This document shows, piece after piece, positions 1 through 12,000 of a stretch of 64,000 nucleotides of DNA. The notes beneath the pieces are model-generated. The model was not told where the DNA came from and ran no database searches. It saw only the letters and a program-made list of their open reading frames with translations. This DNA is from Colias croceus (Eukaryota; Arthropoda; Insecta; Lepidoptera; Pieridae): contig NC_059540.1 of the NCBI RefSeq assembly GCF_905220415.1, positions 1,557,501-1,621,500 of the forward strand, given 5' to 3'. The translations under genes and the position numbers were made by a program. How positions within the stretch are numbered: position 1 is the stretch's first letter; each line of letters starts with the position of its first letter.

Positions 1-1124
1 ACTATTTCTATTTTTTCTTTTCTTTATATAAGACTATTAAGATTTGTATTTTTGTAACATGGTAGCAAATAAAAAGTTTTCTATTTCTACCTCCTGCTAT
101 TTTCCATAATATATTCTGGTATATTATATTTTCTGAATGTGGATGAAAGAGTCTTCTAATCATTTGATAAGCAACATTATTTATTATGAGAATCCCACAT
201 ATAAGAGCTTGAAGCCCTTTTGAAACCAGGATGTTTTTTTTTTCAAAACCGTCGTGCACAAGTCTTAACTTTTTTTCAGAAAACGATTTAACTATGTTTA
301 CATTGTTTGTTGTCCTATTTGTACTCACATATCCGTGACTCGTATGATGGCTTCGCAGAAGAGTATTTAAAAATAACGTTATAATTGCAATTCTAGAAGA
401 TTTATCTCAATCTTAACCCCGAAATGATCCTCTGTAATGAAATAAACGTGAACATGACGTAAAAAAAAGGTTAATTTTATCAAAAACTTAAAAAAGTCAT
501 TTAGTAAAAGAGTTTAAAATACTTGTTACTCACAGACAGACGCGAAAACCATTAATTTAGATAGTGTTTAAATCCTTAATACTTAAATCTAAAAGCTTTT
601 GATCCTTTTCCTTTCCATTGGTGACCTAGGGGATGTAATTCCGGAGAGCAAAGCCTCAGACAGCAGCAAATTTTTAACATAAGTAAGATTAAAATTTAGT
701 ACAACTATATAGAATCGTAGTACAAAAGCATCCAAAAGCCCTTAACCGCTGATTATAAAGTTTTTTAAATTTAAATTAAAGCGAAAGTCATAGTTTAAAA
801 GCAGTTATAGTAGCTTAACGACGTTTTAGGTAAGCATTTTATTAATAAATTAAATAAAATCGCAAAATGAAAATAAAAATACTAAATTACTTAGCTAAAA
901 AGTCGCTATGGTATGTCAACGGCCGTCTTGTCCAGTAAAAAGTTAAAATTTTCAGATTATATGCTGAGCTAAACGAGAAAAAGTGAATTTAAAAATAAAT
1001 TATAACAGTGTCTGGTTAGAAACTATTATTTATATATAATATAATTAAATGTCGATCGATGTATCTCACAATAATTATTCTAAGTGTCATAATTTTAAAG
1101 AAATAACGATTTCCGTGTTTTTTG

Positions 1125-1299
1125 CCATTTACTCGAAACTCACTTCGGTGGCTTAACGGCTTTCTAGTTAAAGGACGGCAGAGCGGCTGAACCGATTTCG
1201 ATAATTCTTTTTTTATTATATTTCTTGAAGTACGAGGATGGATCTTATGTAGAGAAAACGTAAACATGTACCACGGGCAAAGCCGGGGCGGACCGCTAG
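1125..1299 (+). repeat. Diverged CTAG-ended Helitron-like repeat
   Basis: The sequence shares the block reading AACCGATTTCGATAATTC and the terminal ACCACGGGC..GCCGGGGCGGACCGCTAG with copies at 33,490, 40,884, 41,846 (reverse) and 51,747 (reverse). It ends in CTAG followed by T, as expected for Helitron-type 3' ends. The 5' half is diverged from the other copies. Confidence 0.7.
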
Positions 1300-1740
1300 T
1301 TATTAATATAATCAGAGTTATCAGCATTTGCATTAAGTAATTTACGACGATTGCAGTATGAAGGCCTGTTTTTTGATAGGTACCTAGTGTTGGTAAGGTG
1401 GTTGTTCTTTAGTTAAATTTTGCTTATATTTTTAATTATATTTAGTTCATTCATAACTATAATATTATAGCTGCATTCATGGGATAGTGCTCTTTTTTTT
1501 CGTTTGTTTTAGCACGTTTAAGTGAGTAATGCAGGTCAACCACCGTACCTATTCAGATTTTGTTTGAATTATTTGTTTTACATTATTATTCAATATTCAA
1601 CGCCGAAACTATATATTTACGTTTGATGGTCATTGAACTTTATCAATTTGTAGGTAGGTACTTCTAATTGGGGACTAGAATATTCTCAAAGCATAAGTAG
1701 GAGCTAATTGCCTAAGTTTACTTGATTATTTGAATTATTA

Positions 1741-1918
1741 TAAAGCTGAAGAGTTTGTTTGTTTGTTTGAACGCGCTCATCTCGGGAACTACTGGTCCGA
1801 TTTTAAAAATTATTTCGGTGTTAGATAGCCCATTTATTGAGGAAGGCTGTAGGCTATATCACCACGCTAAGACCAACAGGAGCGGAGTAATGCGGGTGAA
1901 ACGGCGGTGAGTAGCTAG
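1741..1918 (+). repeat. CTAG-ended interspersed repeat, left arm of an inverted pair
   Basis: The copy runs from AAGCTGAAGAGTTTGTTTG to a terminal CTAG. It contains a GAACGCGCTCATCTCGGGAACT block and an AGATAGCCCATTTAT block. A diverged copy lies in the opposite orientation at 2298-2482. Confidence 0.65.
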
Positions 1919-2297
1919 TATTGTAGGTATATTTAGCAATCTCTAATTGTATATTTAGTACCTAATAAGCAAGTCTCTTTTCGATCAGTATGTACCTGTA
2001 CTTTTGAAAAGATCGTACCTACTCCATTTTATACGTATTAATAATTCTTCGTTAGTGGAGCACAAAGTAGTTACATATTAATTTTATAATTATAATTTAC
2101 TATGACGATGTAACTCGGAGCAAAGGGCAGACGCAGGGTCTCATTCGACCACACCTACCAATCGCGTACCTACATATTCATGGTTAATTCATTGTAAATT
2201 TTATTATTTACAGATTCTCTCTTCGTAACATAAAAGTGTCTTCTATAATTTTAGGCCATAGATTATAGACTCTTAAGTTTAGACTAATTTAGGATTA

Positions 2298-2482
2298 CTA
2301 GCGGTGCTCCGCGGATTCACCCGCATTGCTCCGCTCCTGTTGGTCGCGACTAGCGTGATGATAATAATCGATAGCCTTCCTTGATAAATGGGCTATCTAA
2401 CACTGAAAGAATTTTTCAAAACAGATCAGTAGTTCCCGAGATTAGTGCGTTCAAACAAACAAACTCGTCAGCTTTATAATAC
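2298..2482 (-). repeat. CTAG-ended interspersed repeat, right arm of an inverted pair
   Basis: This is the reverse-complement counterpart of 1741-1918. It begins with CTAGCGG and ends with a TTTGTTTG/AGCTT-type block. The shared internal blocks include GGGCTATCTAACAC and AGTTCCCGAGAT. The arms are about 380 bp apart. Confidence 0.65.
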
Positions 2483-2576
2483 ATATACATGCTAGGCAAC
2501 GTTGCGAACGGAGCAGCGATACATTTTTATGCATTTAAATATTCATTTTGAAAGTAGGTAGACGAAATAGTCTAGC

Positions 2577-2674
2577 GTGGGTCAGCTAGAATAAGACATG
2601 ACACACTATAGTGGGTCAGCTAGAATAAGACATGACACACTATAGTGGGTCAGCTAGAATAAGACATGACACAC
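2577..2674. repeat. 34-bp tandem repeat, 2.9 copies
   Basis: Three units start at 2577, 2611 and 2645, each reading GTGGGTCAGCTAGAATAAGA followed by CATGACACAC. The first two also carry a TATA tail. The units look identical, so the array is young. Confidence 0.9.
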
Positions 2675-2754
2675 AAATGAATATCCTTGATTTGTTTTTT
2701 ACTTTTTATCAAATATTTCGTTTTTACACTTTTCTCATAGATGACTATAATTTA

Positions 2755-3085
2755 CTAGCTCACCGCCCGTGGCTTTGTCTAAAACCTAATAAATTATATA
2801 GGTATACTAAAACTTCCTCTTGATTCTTGAATCAATCTATCTACGTGTGGCACTCGGGGACAATGCCTTCAAGCCACACCTCCGAGCACGTCGGAGTGGA
2901 GAGCGTGAGGTTTTTTCGTTACGGAATTTCTCGATTCGGTCCCCGCGCTCAAGGCCCGCGATAGAAGCTATGCAATAGCTTAAAAATAAATATCCGTTGC
3001 GTAGTTTTAAAGATTTAAGCATACATAGGAAGATAGGGACAGAGAAACCGACTTTGTTTCATTACGAATTTATACTATGTAGTGA
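2755..3085 (-). repeat. CTAG-ended repeat split by a later insertion
   Basis: On the minus strand this matches the family at 11,522-11,719 and 29,870-30,066: a start near CACTACATAGTATAA, a middle AAAACTACGCAACGGAT-like block, and a CTAG end. The middle is interrupted at 2843-2983 by another repeat family, so the two insertions can be ordered in time. Confidence 0.65.
2843..2983 (+). repeat. GTGTGGCACTCGGGG-family repeat, copy 1
   Basis: It begins ACGTGTGGCACTCGGGGAC and ends GAAGCTATGCAATAGCTT, with an internal GAGGTTTTTTCGTTACGGAA block. Other copies lie at 24,579, 28,231 and 60,048 (reverse). This copy lacks the GCCGCGGTAAAGCTATT segment seen in the others. The class is unknown; I see no coding capacity. 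Confidence 0.8.
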
Positions 3086-3104
3086 TTAAGTTTTTCTTTA
3101 TTAG

Positions 3105-4256
3105 ATGTCAGGAAAATGGTACGAAGTGGAGCGGTCATTTCACCTGATAGAGATCGCAGCGAGCTGTACGGAGATAGATGTCACCATCAACGAGCGAGGG
3201 TACTTCGTCATCAACGTACACACGATCAACAGATTGTGAGTGCATTATGTTTTTATGATTATTAAATACAGTTAACTTTAAATGGATTTATTTCCCGTAG
3301 ACTACTGAAAGGATTCAACATCGACCACGTCTTTGGTTCCCCGTTAAAGGCTATTCAATCTATATTGTATTAGTGTAGCTAAATACCTACACGCTAAACA
3401 TATTTAGCAAAAAGTCTAATGGTATAACTAATGATTTCTTGAATTAATAAAAAAAATATTAATAGTAGATACCTATTGTCACATGATTTAATAACTTTAA
3501 GCGCATTGTAACAGGTTACAGGGCCATGTTTCTTTCTTCTTTTATTTTCTAACAACTTTGCGATAAGTTGGTGGTTATAAATAAATAAATAAATCGTTTA
3601 TTTGCAAGTAAACATGGTATACATAGGTGTTAAGATAAATTATTACAGCATGTTGATGTTTAGCCGTTATTTAACGGAATGCAAATTACTTAATACGCTA
3701 ATATCGTTCCAGAACGGGTAACCACGGAGTATCCTACGGACTGGGCATACCCAGCCACGCGGGCTCGTCCGCCTTCCGCTACAAGCTGAACAACCGCATG
3801 CCGTACGTCATTGGGCGCATGCTGCCGGGAGCCGGCCATTATAATATCCTCTTCACGGATTACGATCAATTCGCGCTTATTTGGTCCTGCACTAATTACA
3901 ACGTTGTGCACTCAGGTAATATAGTAGTGAGGACGATTAGGTGTTCGCTATAGTTAATGTATTATTTATGATAGTTTCTCTGCAGTAATGTGCTGGATTA
4001 CCGATAATCTTTCTATTCATTTTTACGTAGATTATTGTGTTATTATTAAAATGCATTCAACAAATTCCCCAGTATTTATATTCTGTTCTCATTGACAGAT
4101 CGTATATGGCTGTTGGGCCGAGAGCGTGACATTGACGCAATTTTGCGCGCGCAAATCTATGCCATCATGCAAGAACTAAATTTGGACTCCGACCGACTCA
4201 TTATTTCTAAGAATAATAACTGCACCGCTGTACCTTATAATAACGATATACAATAA
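3105..4256 (+). CDS. Lipocalin (apolipoprotein D / insecticyanin-like), 3' exons only
   Basis: Three exons, 3105-3235, 3713-3915 and 4099-4256 (stop TAA), join in phase. The first encodes G-K-W-Y-E-V-E-R-S-F, the G-x-W signature at the start of the lipocalin barrel, followed by SCTEIDVTI. The second carries YNILFTDYDQFALIWSCTNY, which resembles the later barrel strands with a conserved TDY block and a cysteine. The third carries DRIWLLGRERDI, which resembles the conserved arginine-containing stretch before the C-terminal helix, then a late cysteine. Lipocalins are secreted carriers of small hydrophobic ligands such as bilins, lipids or pheromones. The signal peptide exon is not seen, so the model is 5'-partial; its first ATG follows an AG acceptor and is probably internal. 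The ligand cannot be inferred. Confidence 0.85.
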
Positions 4257-4257
4257 A
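4252..4257 (+). promoter_or_regulatory. Poly(A) signal overlapping the lipocalin stop codon
   Basis: AATAAA spans 4252-4257 and contains the TAA stop at 4254-4256. A GT/T-rich stretch follows about 15-30 bp downstream. If used, the 3' UTR would be only a few tens of bases. Confidence 0.5.
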
Positions 4258-6692
4258 GATATATCAAAAAGAATGTGTTTTTTATTTTCTTTTGCTAGGT
4301 ATGTCGAACTTCCTGTATCTGTGTTCCCCTCCCCGACCGTCGACAACGAGTACAATCTGGGGATCTTCAAGATAGGAGAGACGGGTACCTTTTATTGAAG
4401 CACGTTCTATCTTAGCTTACCATCAGGCGTGTTCAAGCGCTTCCCTATCGATACTTACAAAACACAAACGACACACAGACGACGAAAGTTGTGTAATTTT
4501 ACTATTAAGTTTCCCCAACATTTTGCTTTATAATAATATACCTACATACATATTTAAATGAATAAAAAGCTTCCATCTATCAGTTGAAATATCACAAACG
4601 CATACCAATACAACACATAGTAACAGACATAATTATCCAAAAATGAATAAAAAAATTCATAATATTCACAAACTTATATTTACCCAAAAAATTGAAGATT
4701 TGTTTTATGTGTAAATATTTGGTACTTGTATTTTAATTCTATTACAACGACATAATTATATGATTACATAAAAAAATACTTTCAACTGCAGAAAAGGATT
4801 TTATTAATTAAGTAACAAAACAAATATCGAATTATGAGTGGAATTAAACATTATCTAAAATTTTCATGGGAGTAGGGGCGTAGCTACCGCCGTGTCTGCC
4901 GTATCAATTATACGGGGCCCCCGCGCCAAGGGCCCCCAACGTGCGCTTTTGTGAGAAATCTTTACCCTTCCTAAGGGCCCCCAAACAAATTTTTATACGG
5001 GGCCAAGGCACGCTACGCTTCTGCATGGGACAAAAATATATTTGAATTACTTATATTTAACATTCTATTACAAAAATAAAATATATTGATTGGTAACAAA
5101 GACTAATTTTTTTATTACATCTTTTGATGTAAACACGTGAAGAAACTATGAAATATACCTTACAATAATTATTGGGTATTATAATTCACACGAAATTGGA
5201 AGACGATTTTTAACTGTTTCATTTAACTTTACTTGAACTCATATAATAATTATTATTTTATGTGAATTAAATACATATTATGAGTAAATGTTGAAACATA
5301 CAAAATGGTTACATAAAGATGATAATAGTGCAAAACAATGAAGAGATAAAAATGTACCACCAACATCAATGTCAAACACTTACAAAATTTTACCAACATA
5401 AACTAATCTTAAATGACAATTGCTGCTAATTTTATGGAAAAAAGAATGCGAAAAAACAATATCTAATAGTAAGATTAGATATATTCTGTGTAGAATATCA
5501 TAATATATAAACTGAGGTAGAAGCGGCATACACATGTTCCATCTGAAGTCAGCTAATTAGCCAGATTGTGTTTAGTCAGTACTCGGTTACGCTGCTTACT
5601 CTTTTCTGCTTATGTTTTGAGTGTGAATGCGTAGGTTACTATGTTTGTGTAGAATGTTTATGTAGATAACATGTGACGGCTTGAACTGGTAGTTTATTTC
5701 GCATAGACCGCTTCTACGACAATTTATGTTTGTATTCTAAGCTTTGTAATAACTTCTCAGACTTTTCTAAACATCAGTATGCCACAATACAATTCAATTC
5801 AATTAAATAATTTATAAATACAAACTTTTTTATCAGTCATTTCTAAATACAAACTGAGCTTTAAACTGAAAGTACACATTACCAAACATAATTTTATAAG
5901 GGCCGATTTTTCAATCCTTGGATAAAACTTATCCGTCCAATAAAGTATTACACACGATAATATTAAAATGTCACGTAAACTGTCAAATACGGGCAATTAG
6001 AATACGTTTTTAAAATGGTAGTTTTATACATTATTTGAAGAATAAGTTTTATCCAAGCATTGAAAAATCGGCCCTAAATGACATTAACTATCTTCATGTA
6101 TGTTGGGTATAAAGAATGAGAAAATTTAAATATATTCTTTATATTACAATATTTTACTAATACATGATAAAAGATTACAAAATTTTTAATAATAGCAATA
6201 CTATTCCACAGAGTATATGAATTTCTAGCTATTCCATTAAAAAATCTATGACAATACAGTACATATCAGTATACATATTATATACACAATTATAGAGTAT
6301 CAAGTCTTGACAGTAACATAGAAATCTCAATACATTATAAATATTAAATACCATATACATGTTTAGGCCACACGCATATTGCTTTGACGTAAACCTGATA
6401 TAGAACAAAAAATAACTATGAAACAAAATAACAATAATAATTACGTAACAAATAATTTAAATAAAACTGGCACCTGTATCTTTTTAGTTACAGCACATAA
6501 AATCTATTTTAATTATGCAATAAGTTTTGATGTGAGGTCATAACCTATTAATTTAATACACATTGTAAATTCATTTCAACGCAATTTGAGGTTTTACAAA
6601 AAACCTATACTAACTTTGTATCCAAAGTATAACCGCAAACCGACATCATTCAAAATCCAAACCACACAATACATACACACAAATAATACCAA
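4258..6692. other. Intergenic region between lipocalin and the Josephin gene
   Basis: AT-rich, with no convincing exon. A GC-rich patch at about 4870-5040 carries repeated GGGGCCCCC/GGGCCCCC motifs and looks like an interspersed repeat. A palindromic MITE lies at 5900-6074. Confidence 0.5.
5900..6074. mobile_element. 175-bp MITE with GGGCCGATTTTTCAA terminal inverted repeats
   Basis: The left end reads GGGCCGATTTTTCAATCCTT and the right end is its near inverse. Both arms include a GGATAAAACTTAT-type block. TAA flanks both ends (5897-5899 and 6075-6077), which suits a PIF/Harbinger-type 3-bp target duplication. A second copy lies at 30,895-31,067. Confidence 0.8.
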
Positions 6693-6704
6693 TTTATTAA
6701 TAAC

Positions 6705-8463
6705 TTAAAAACTGTTTTCTACACTAGCAACACAGTTTCTCACTTCGTTCAACCTGAGGCACTCGGAATCGCGATTTTTGTATTCATTCTGCGAGTTGAT
6801 ACTATCCACACTATCACAATTGGGTATATTCTTGTGCGAGTCTATTCTGTTGTTGAGCGCATACTGGTTGATCCAGAGCTGCTTCTCTTCTACTTCTTTA
6901 CTAACAACCACAAATAGTTCCTTTTCTTTGCAGTCTAGTTGCTCTTTTAGATATGATATTAAATCTGTGTTCTGGAAAGGATAAAGTATGAATTAATATA
7001 GTATGGAATTTTTTTTGTAAATAAATTAAGTTTTTTATTATAATAGATTTTTATTCTTTTTCAAATTCGTTTACAAATCCCTACTAATATTATAAATGCG
7101 AAAGTAACTCTGTCTGTTATGCTTTCCCGCTTAAACCTCTCAATGGATTTTGATGAAATTTGGCAAAGACAATCTACCTTTTATTGCGAAATAAGTACCT
7201 CGGGCGAAGCCGGGGCGGACCGCTAGTAACAAATAGAAAAGAAAAGAAAGACTACATTACACTTGAAATATGTACATCCATTTAATTCTTTGGAACTAGA
7301 AGAAAAAAATAAAGTTGTTCATAGTTAGCACTATAGGGTTTTACACACATACCCTGCCAATTAACTGTGGTGAATCCAGTTTGGAATCCAGATTATAAAA
7401 GTTCCCTTGAATTTGTCTAATTGTAATCCAGTGTCGCCTGCGAATCGGCAGCATAACAAAACCTAACTTATAGTCTGACGGGACATTTAATATAAAACCA
7501 CAAATATTTGCTAGGTCCAAGCAACCTGGATCTCTGAAAATAACAAAAATTAATATAAACTTATTTTGTGATGTGAGGAAATTTATTTAGAAATTTTATG
7601 TCCAAAATACTTATAGACAAATACAAAAAACGAACATTGATTCATACATACAATAATTATTTAATTAATTTTTTTTATGTATACTTACTTTCTTTTATCA
7701 AACCATATTGCCTCACAGCCCTTCTTCTGTAGCGCAGCCATAATCACATTGATGTCATAATTTCCGAAACCCAGCATTGATCTGTGTGGGTTTATCCAAA
7801 CATTTGGAGACAACCGACTGCATATTGAGTCTAGATCCGATTTCGAAAATGTATTACGCGTCTGCAAATAATAAAATAAATTAAAGACTTTTTAACGGAT
7901 TTTAAACACTCAGTCACTCAGTCTCCCCGTGACCACGCTCGCTGTAAAGTGTTCGAAACGTCGGGAAAATAATAGAATGAATAAATCGCGTTTAAAATCG
8001 GTTAAAAAGTCTTTAATTTATAAATGTATAATACTCGCGTAAAATCAAACCCTAGAAAATAATAAAATATATAACTAAAACTCATCAAACACATTAATTT
8101 TTATAGAAACTGAATATTTTCATATTTCTCACTCATACATTTCAAAAATATGTAATGCTTGAAATTCAATAAAATAATTAGAAAGAAGAAATTAATCACC
8201 ATACAAATCTTTATAGCATATCAAATAAATCATATAAATGCTCGCTAATGAGAAAATAATGATCGAATCAATTCGATTTGTTTACAATATAGGTACCTAC
8301 ATATTCTATTCGTATTAATTTTATGTACGTACTTAAGAGCTAAAAGAAGATAAAAAAATAGATTGTTACTCACTTGAAATAAATTATTTAACGCATGTAA
8401 GGCGCAAAGTTCTCTTACTTGTTTTTCATGATAAATATGAGGCTTTGAATTCATTTCGTTCAT
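6705..8463 (-). CDS. Josephin-domain deubiquitinase (JOSD1/2 family)
   Basis: Four exons in transcript order, 8463-8374, 7861-7689, 7533-7353 and 6971-6705, give 711 nt (236 aa). The first ATG at 8463 precedes HEKQVRELCALHALNNLFQ, the Josephin catalytic block with Cys20. Exon 2 carries NPHRSMLGFGNYDINVIM, typical of JOSD1/2 and not of ataxin-3. Exon 3 carries RRRHW with catalytic His122, and YNLDSKL with Asn135. Exon 4 carries VVVSKEVEEKQLW and then a low-complexity tail of about 50 residues that may be lineage-specific. The enzyme is a cysteine protease acting on ubiquitin chains. It lies head-to-head with FIGNL1, 565 bp apart. Intron 3 holds a Helitron-like repeat. A possible TTTATT (AATAAA on the minus strand) lies at 6693-6698, just after the stop. 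Confidence 0.93.
7078..7226 (+). repeat. Helitron-like nonautonomous repeat in Josephin intron 3
   Basis: It starts TCCCTACTAATATTATAAAT, has the GCGAAAGTAACTCTGTCTG head, and ends GGGGCGGACCGCTAG followed by T. Head and tail match the lepidopteran Lep1-like Helitron derivative pattern. Related copies lie at 16,460 and 19,615. Confidence 0.75.
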
Positions 8464-9028
8464 ACTGTCACCATGTTTTTACAGAACTTTAATGATTTTG
8501 GCTTAAACAATACATATATCTGTTAAAATAAATTTTACAACTATATTGTGTATTTTTTTTAATTTTACAAAGGAAGCGAAAAATTTTACTCCTAAATTCC
8601 ACTTGACAAATTTTGATTGTTTGACATTCGTCTATTGACAATTAATGACAATTTTACCGGCATCATAGAGTAAATAGAAAAAATTAAATTCAAAGCTTTG
8701 TTAAAAAAACTGTATAAAATATAAATAATTGGTATTTTTCTTACATACCTTCCCTGTTTCCACTGCTCTGTTATAAATTAAAATTTTAATATACGTACCA
8801 CTAATTTATTTATTTATTGTAGTACCTTTGAGCCGACCACAGACCTTGCAACATAAAATATTGTCTGACAGGAAATAGTAATCTGTATTCTGTGTGGCTG
8901 GGTTTAGTTGACATTTTTAATTTTCAAATTGTGTTTTGGCGCCCAAATATTGAATTGAATTGAGTTTATTTTACGTGCATATCTCGTTGTAGCTTTTTAA
9001 TAAATGAAATATAGATTGCGATTAAACT
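8464..9028. promoter_or_regulatory. Divergent promoter interval, Josephin gene / FIGNL1
   Basis: The two start codons are 565 bp apart on opposite strands, with no coding sequence between. This is a compact head-to-head arrangement consistent with a shared promoter. No clear TATA box or initiator stands out; the function is inferred from geometry only. Confidence 0.45.
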
Positions 9029-12000
9029 ATGCAATGCCAAAAGAATTCTAACAACCCCGATGAGAATTGTTTGAGTTTGATGAACGATTCGTTACTGCAG
9101 GACTACAAAACTTCGCTAACTAGGTAATAGGTATTTCTTAATTTATTTGGTATATTTAAAGTTAAATATTATTAAATACACTAATAATTATACTTTTACA
9201 ATAGCGCTTCAAATTTAATTTCAAACACAATACTGAAAGATGTAGTTTTCAATAATTTTTCAAAGAACGACAAAGTTCTCGATTGTATTCTGGATTCAGC
9301 AAACTCGCTTACTCAAAACAATCAAGAAAATAATTGTGCTACTTGGAGGAGTTCCCTAAGGTATCTACTTAATGATTAACAAATAACAATAATGTTAATA
9401 ACTTAATAATCTTTTTGAGTTTGTAAGATAGTGTCTGATATTTATTTTTATCATTTAAGTACCTTCAATGATCCAGTCACGTTATTCGAAAAATCGTTAT
9501 CCGCCTGTAAAAAATGTGACAAACAGAAATATTCAGGCTTGCAGCATTTTATTAAAAACGAATGCAAATGTAAAAACACAGCTGGAAACACACAAAATGA
9601 AAACTTTTCTATTAAACCACAATTATCCGACAATTCTAGTCAAGAGAGGTCTGGTGATGAACAGAAAACATGTAAACCTAAATTTAATAGATTAAGATCA
9701 AAACGACCCGTTAATACTACTTCCATAGACTCATATCCAGATTTTGACGATGTACGCAAAGCTAAAACAGAAAATAACTTAACAATTGAAGAGGAAGAGG
9801 ATAAGGCTCATAAACAACAGATTGCTAAAATAACATTTAAAACAGCTAAAGAGCAGCTGTTATCTTCAAACCCAGCAGCTAAAAGGACATTAGGTGCTTC
9901 GAGGAAGGCTCAAGCTAAATTTGTGTCACCTATGCTGGGAGCACAGTAAGAATTCATTTTATTTATTTGAAGTTTTTGTGTTAATACTTTGTTGGTGTGG
10001 CAAAAACGGATTTTTATTATTGCAAATTAAAATAAATAAAATAAAATAAATCTTTATTTCACCTTTAGGATATACAATATTGATTATGAGACTCTGGCTC
10101 TCTTGCTAGGCATAGCCTGTGTTAAGTTAGCCTGTGTTAAAAATTAAATACTGTTTTTGACATACTTATGTCTGTCTGTGTACATTAAGAATAATTTTTT
10201 CCTTTTCAGAGATAAACAAGAATCAAATGAACCGACAATAACTGATGAGAGATTGAAACACATTGATCCTAAAATGATAGAATTGATTGAAAGTGAAATT
10301 ATTGATAAGGGAACTCCTATAGGTAAATTATAATGCGGTAACATATTTTATTTACCACATAAAACTTCTTTTTAGTGCTGTGATTTATGAGATTTTTTTG
10401 TTTTGTATAAAAATGCATCTGGAACAGTTCAATTTCATAGTGCTTCTTGCAACTAACTGAACTCCTTTACTTAAAAGAATTAAATTTGAAAGCATTGTTT
10501 ATACATATTTTTTTGGTTTTATAAGACTTGAATTTTTGATTAAAACTAAAATATTTTTCCAGGTTGGGAAGATATAGCAGGTTTACAAATGGCCAAATCA
10601 GTGATACAAGAAGCGGTAGTGTGGCCGTTGCTTCGACCAGACATATTTACTGGTTTGAGACGACCACCCAAAGGCATTCTACTATTTGGTCCTCCAGGCA
10701 CTGGCAAGACATTAATTGGTAAGTAAACTAATATTTTTAGTCAAATTAATTAAATTTTTAGTTTTACAATATTGGTATGATTTATTATTTAAAAATTTTA
10801 AGTCTAGAAAAAACAATATAACTATACTGATAAAAAATCATTTTTTTTTTTAATTCTCTTAACTACTTTAGTTTCTCGTAATTAAATATGCTGCATTATG
10901 CGCGCGCGATAAATGCTTAATCTTTTTTATTGTTTTGATCAGCAGAAACGCGCGTCATATTATATTAGTTGAGAGCTAGTTATGTAAGTATTGCTTATAA
11001 TTCCTTTAAAAATATATTTTTCAGGTAAATGCGTAGCAGCGCAATGTCGAGCGACATTCTTTAGTATATCGGCATCGTCACTAACGTCCAAGTGGATAGG
11101 TGACGGCGAGAAGATGGTGCGAGCGTTATTTGCTGTTGCCAGGTGTCACCAACCCGCTGTAATTATTTTTTGTATATATGGATGGATTTTAAACAACCAT
11201 ATTAATTATATGGTTCTTAAAAATCCTCAAAAATGACTGAGTGTAACAAATCCCTAAACGGTAAAAGGTTTTTTTCTGTATTTACAAATTTTTTTTATAT
11301 AGAAGAGCTTAAATAACAGAGATGCTCATCTCAAACACATTTCTTCAATGTACAGGTTTATAAAGATTTTGAAAAATGATTTTACAGGTAATATTTATAG
11401 ACGAAATCGATTCGCTATTGACACAACGAAGCGATAGCGAACACGAAGCGACGCGCAGAATCAAAACAGAATTTCTAGTGCAATTTGATGGTGCAGCTAC
11501 TGGTAAAAAAATAATACCTAATCACTACATAGTATAAAACAAAGTCACTCTCTCTGTCCTTATGTCCCTTTGTATGCTTAAATCTTTAAAACTACGCAAC
11601 GGATTTTGATGCGGTTTTTTTAATATATAGTGTGATTCAAGAGGAAGGTTTTAGTATATAATTTATTAGGTTTTAGCATGTTTTAGACAAAGTGGGCGAA
11701 GCTGCGGGCGGTAAGCTAGTTATTAATAATTGATAAAGTTATACAAAAAAAATGTTGATACTAGTATGGTATAGTAATGAGGAGCGTAATAAAAGTATTT
11801 GTTTGTTTATTTAACAGGTGAAGAAGATCGCCTACTAATAGTGGGCGCCACAAATCGTCCGCAAGAGTTGGACGAAGCCGCGCGGCGCAGGCTTGTCAAG
11901 CGACTCTACATACCTCTGCCTGATGTTGAGGTAACATATTAATTATTAATGTTATTTTATTAGTAAACTAGCGGTCCACCCCGGCTTCGCCCGTGGTACA

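Larger units (their letters stand above)
1..3104. other. Repeat-rich region upstream of the lipocalin exons
   Basis: I find no convincing coding exon here. The stretch is AT-rich and holds several interspersed repeats that are listed separately. The 5' exon(s) of the lipocalin, which should encode a signal peptide, may lie here or further upstream, but I could not recognise them. Confidence 0.5.

Noticed and set aside
8..328. 106-codon minus-strand frame at the left edge
   Set aside because: It starts at GTG, not ATG, is AT-rich, and matches no family I know. GTGAGTA at its start looks more like a splice donor of an exon to its right (minus strand), but I could not confirm such an exon.
4176..4400. 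Possible further exon after lipocalin (about 4298-4372)
   Set aside because: An AG|GTATGTCG context and a short open stretch exist, but the preceding exon already ends in a stop with a poly(A) signal and no family resemblance was seen.
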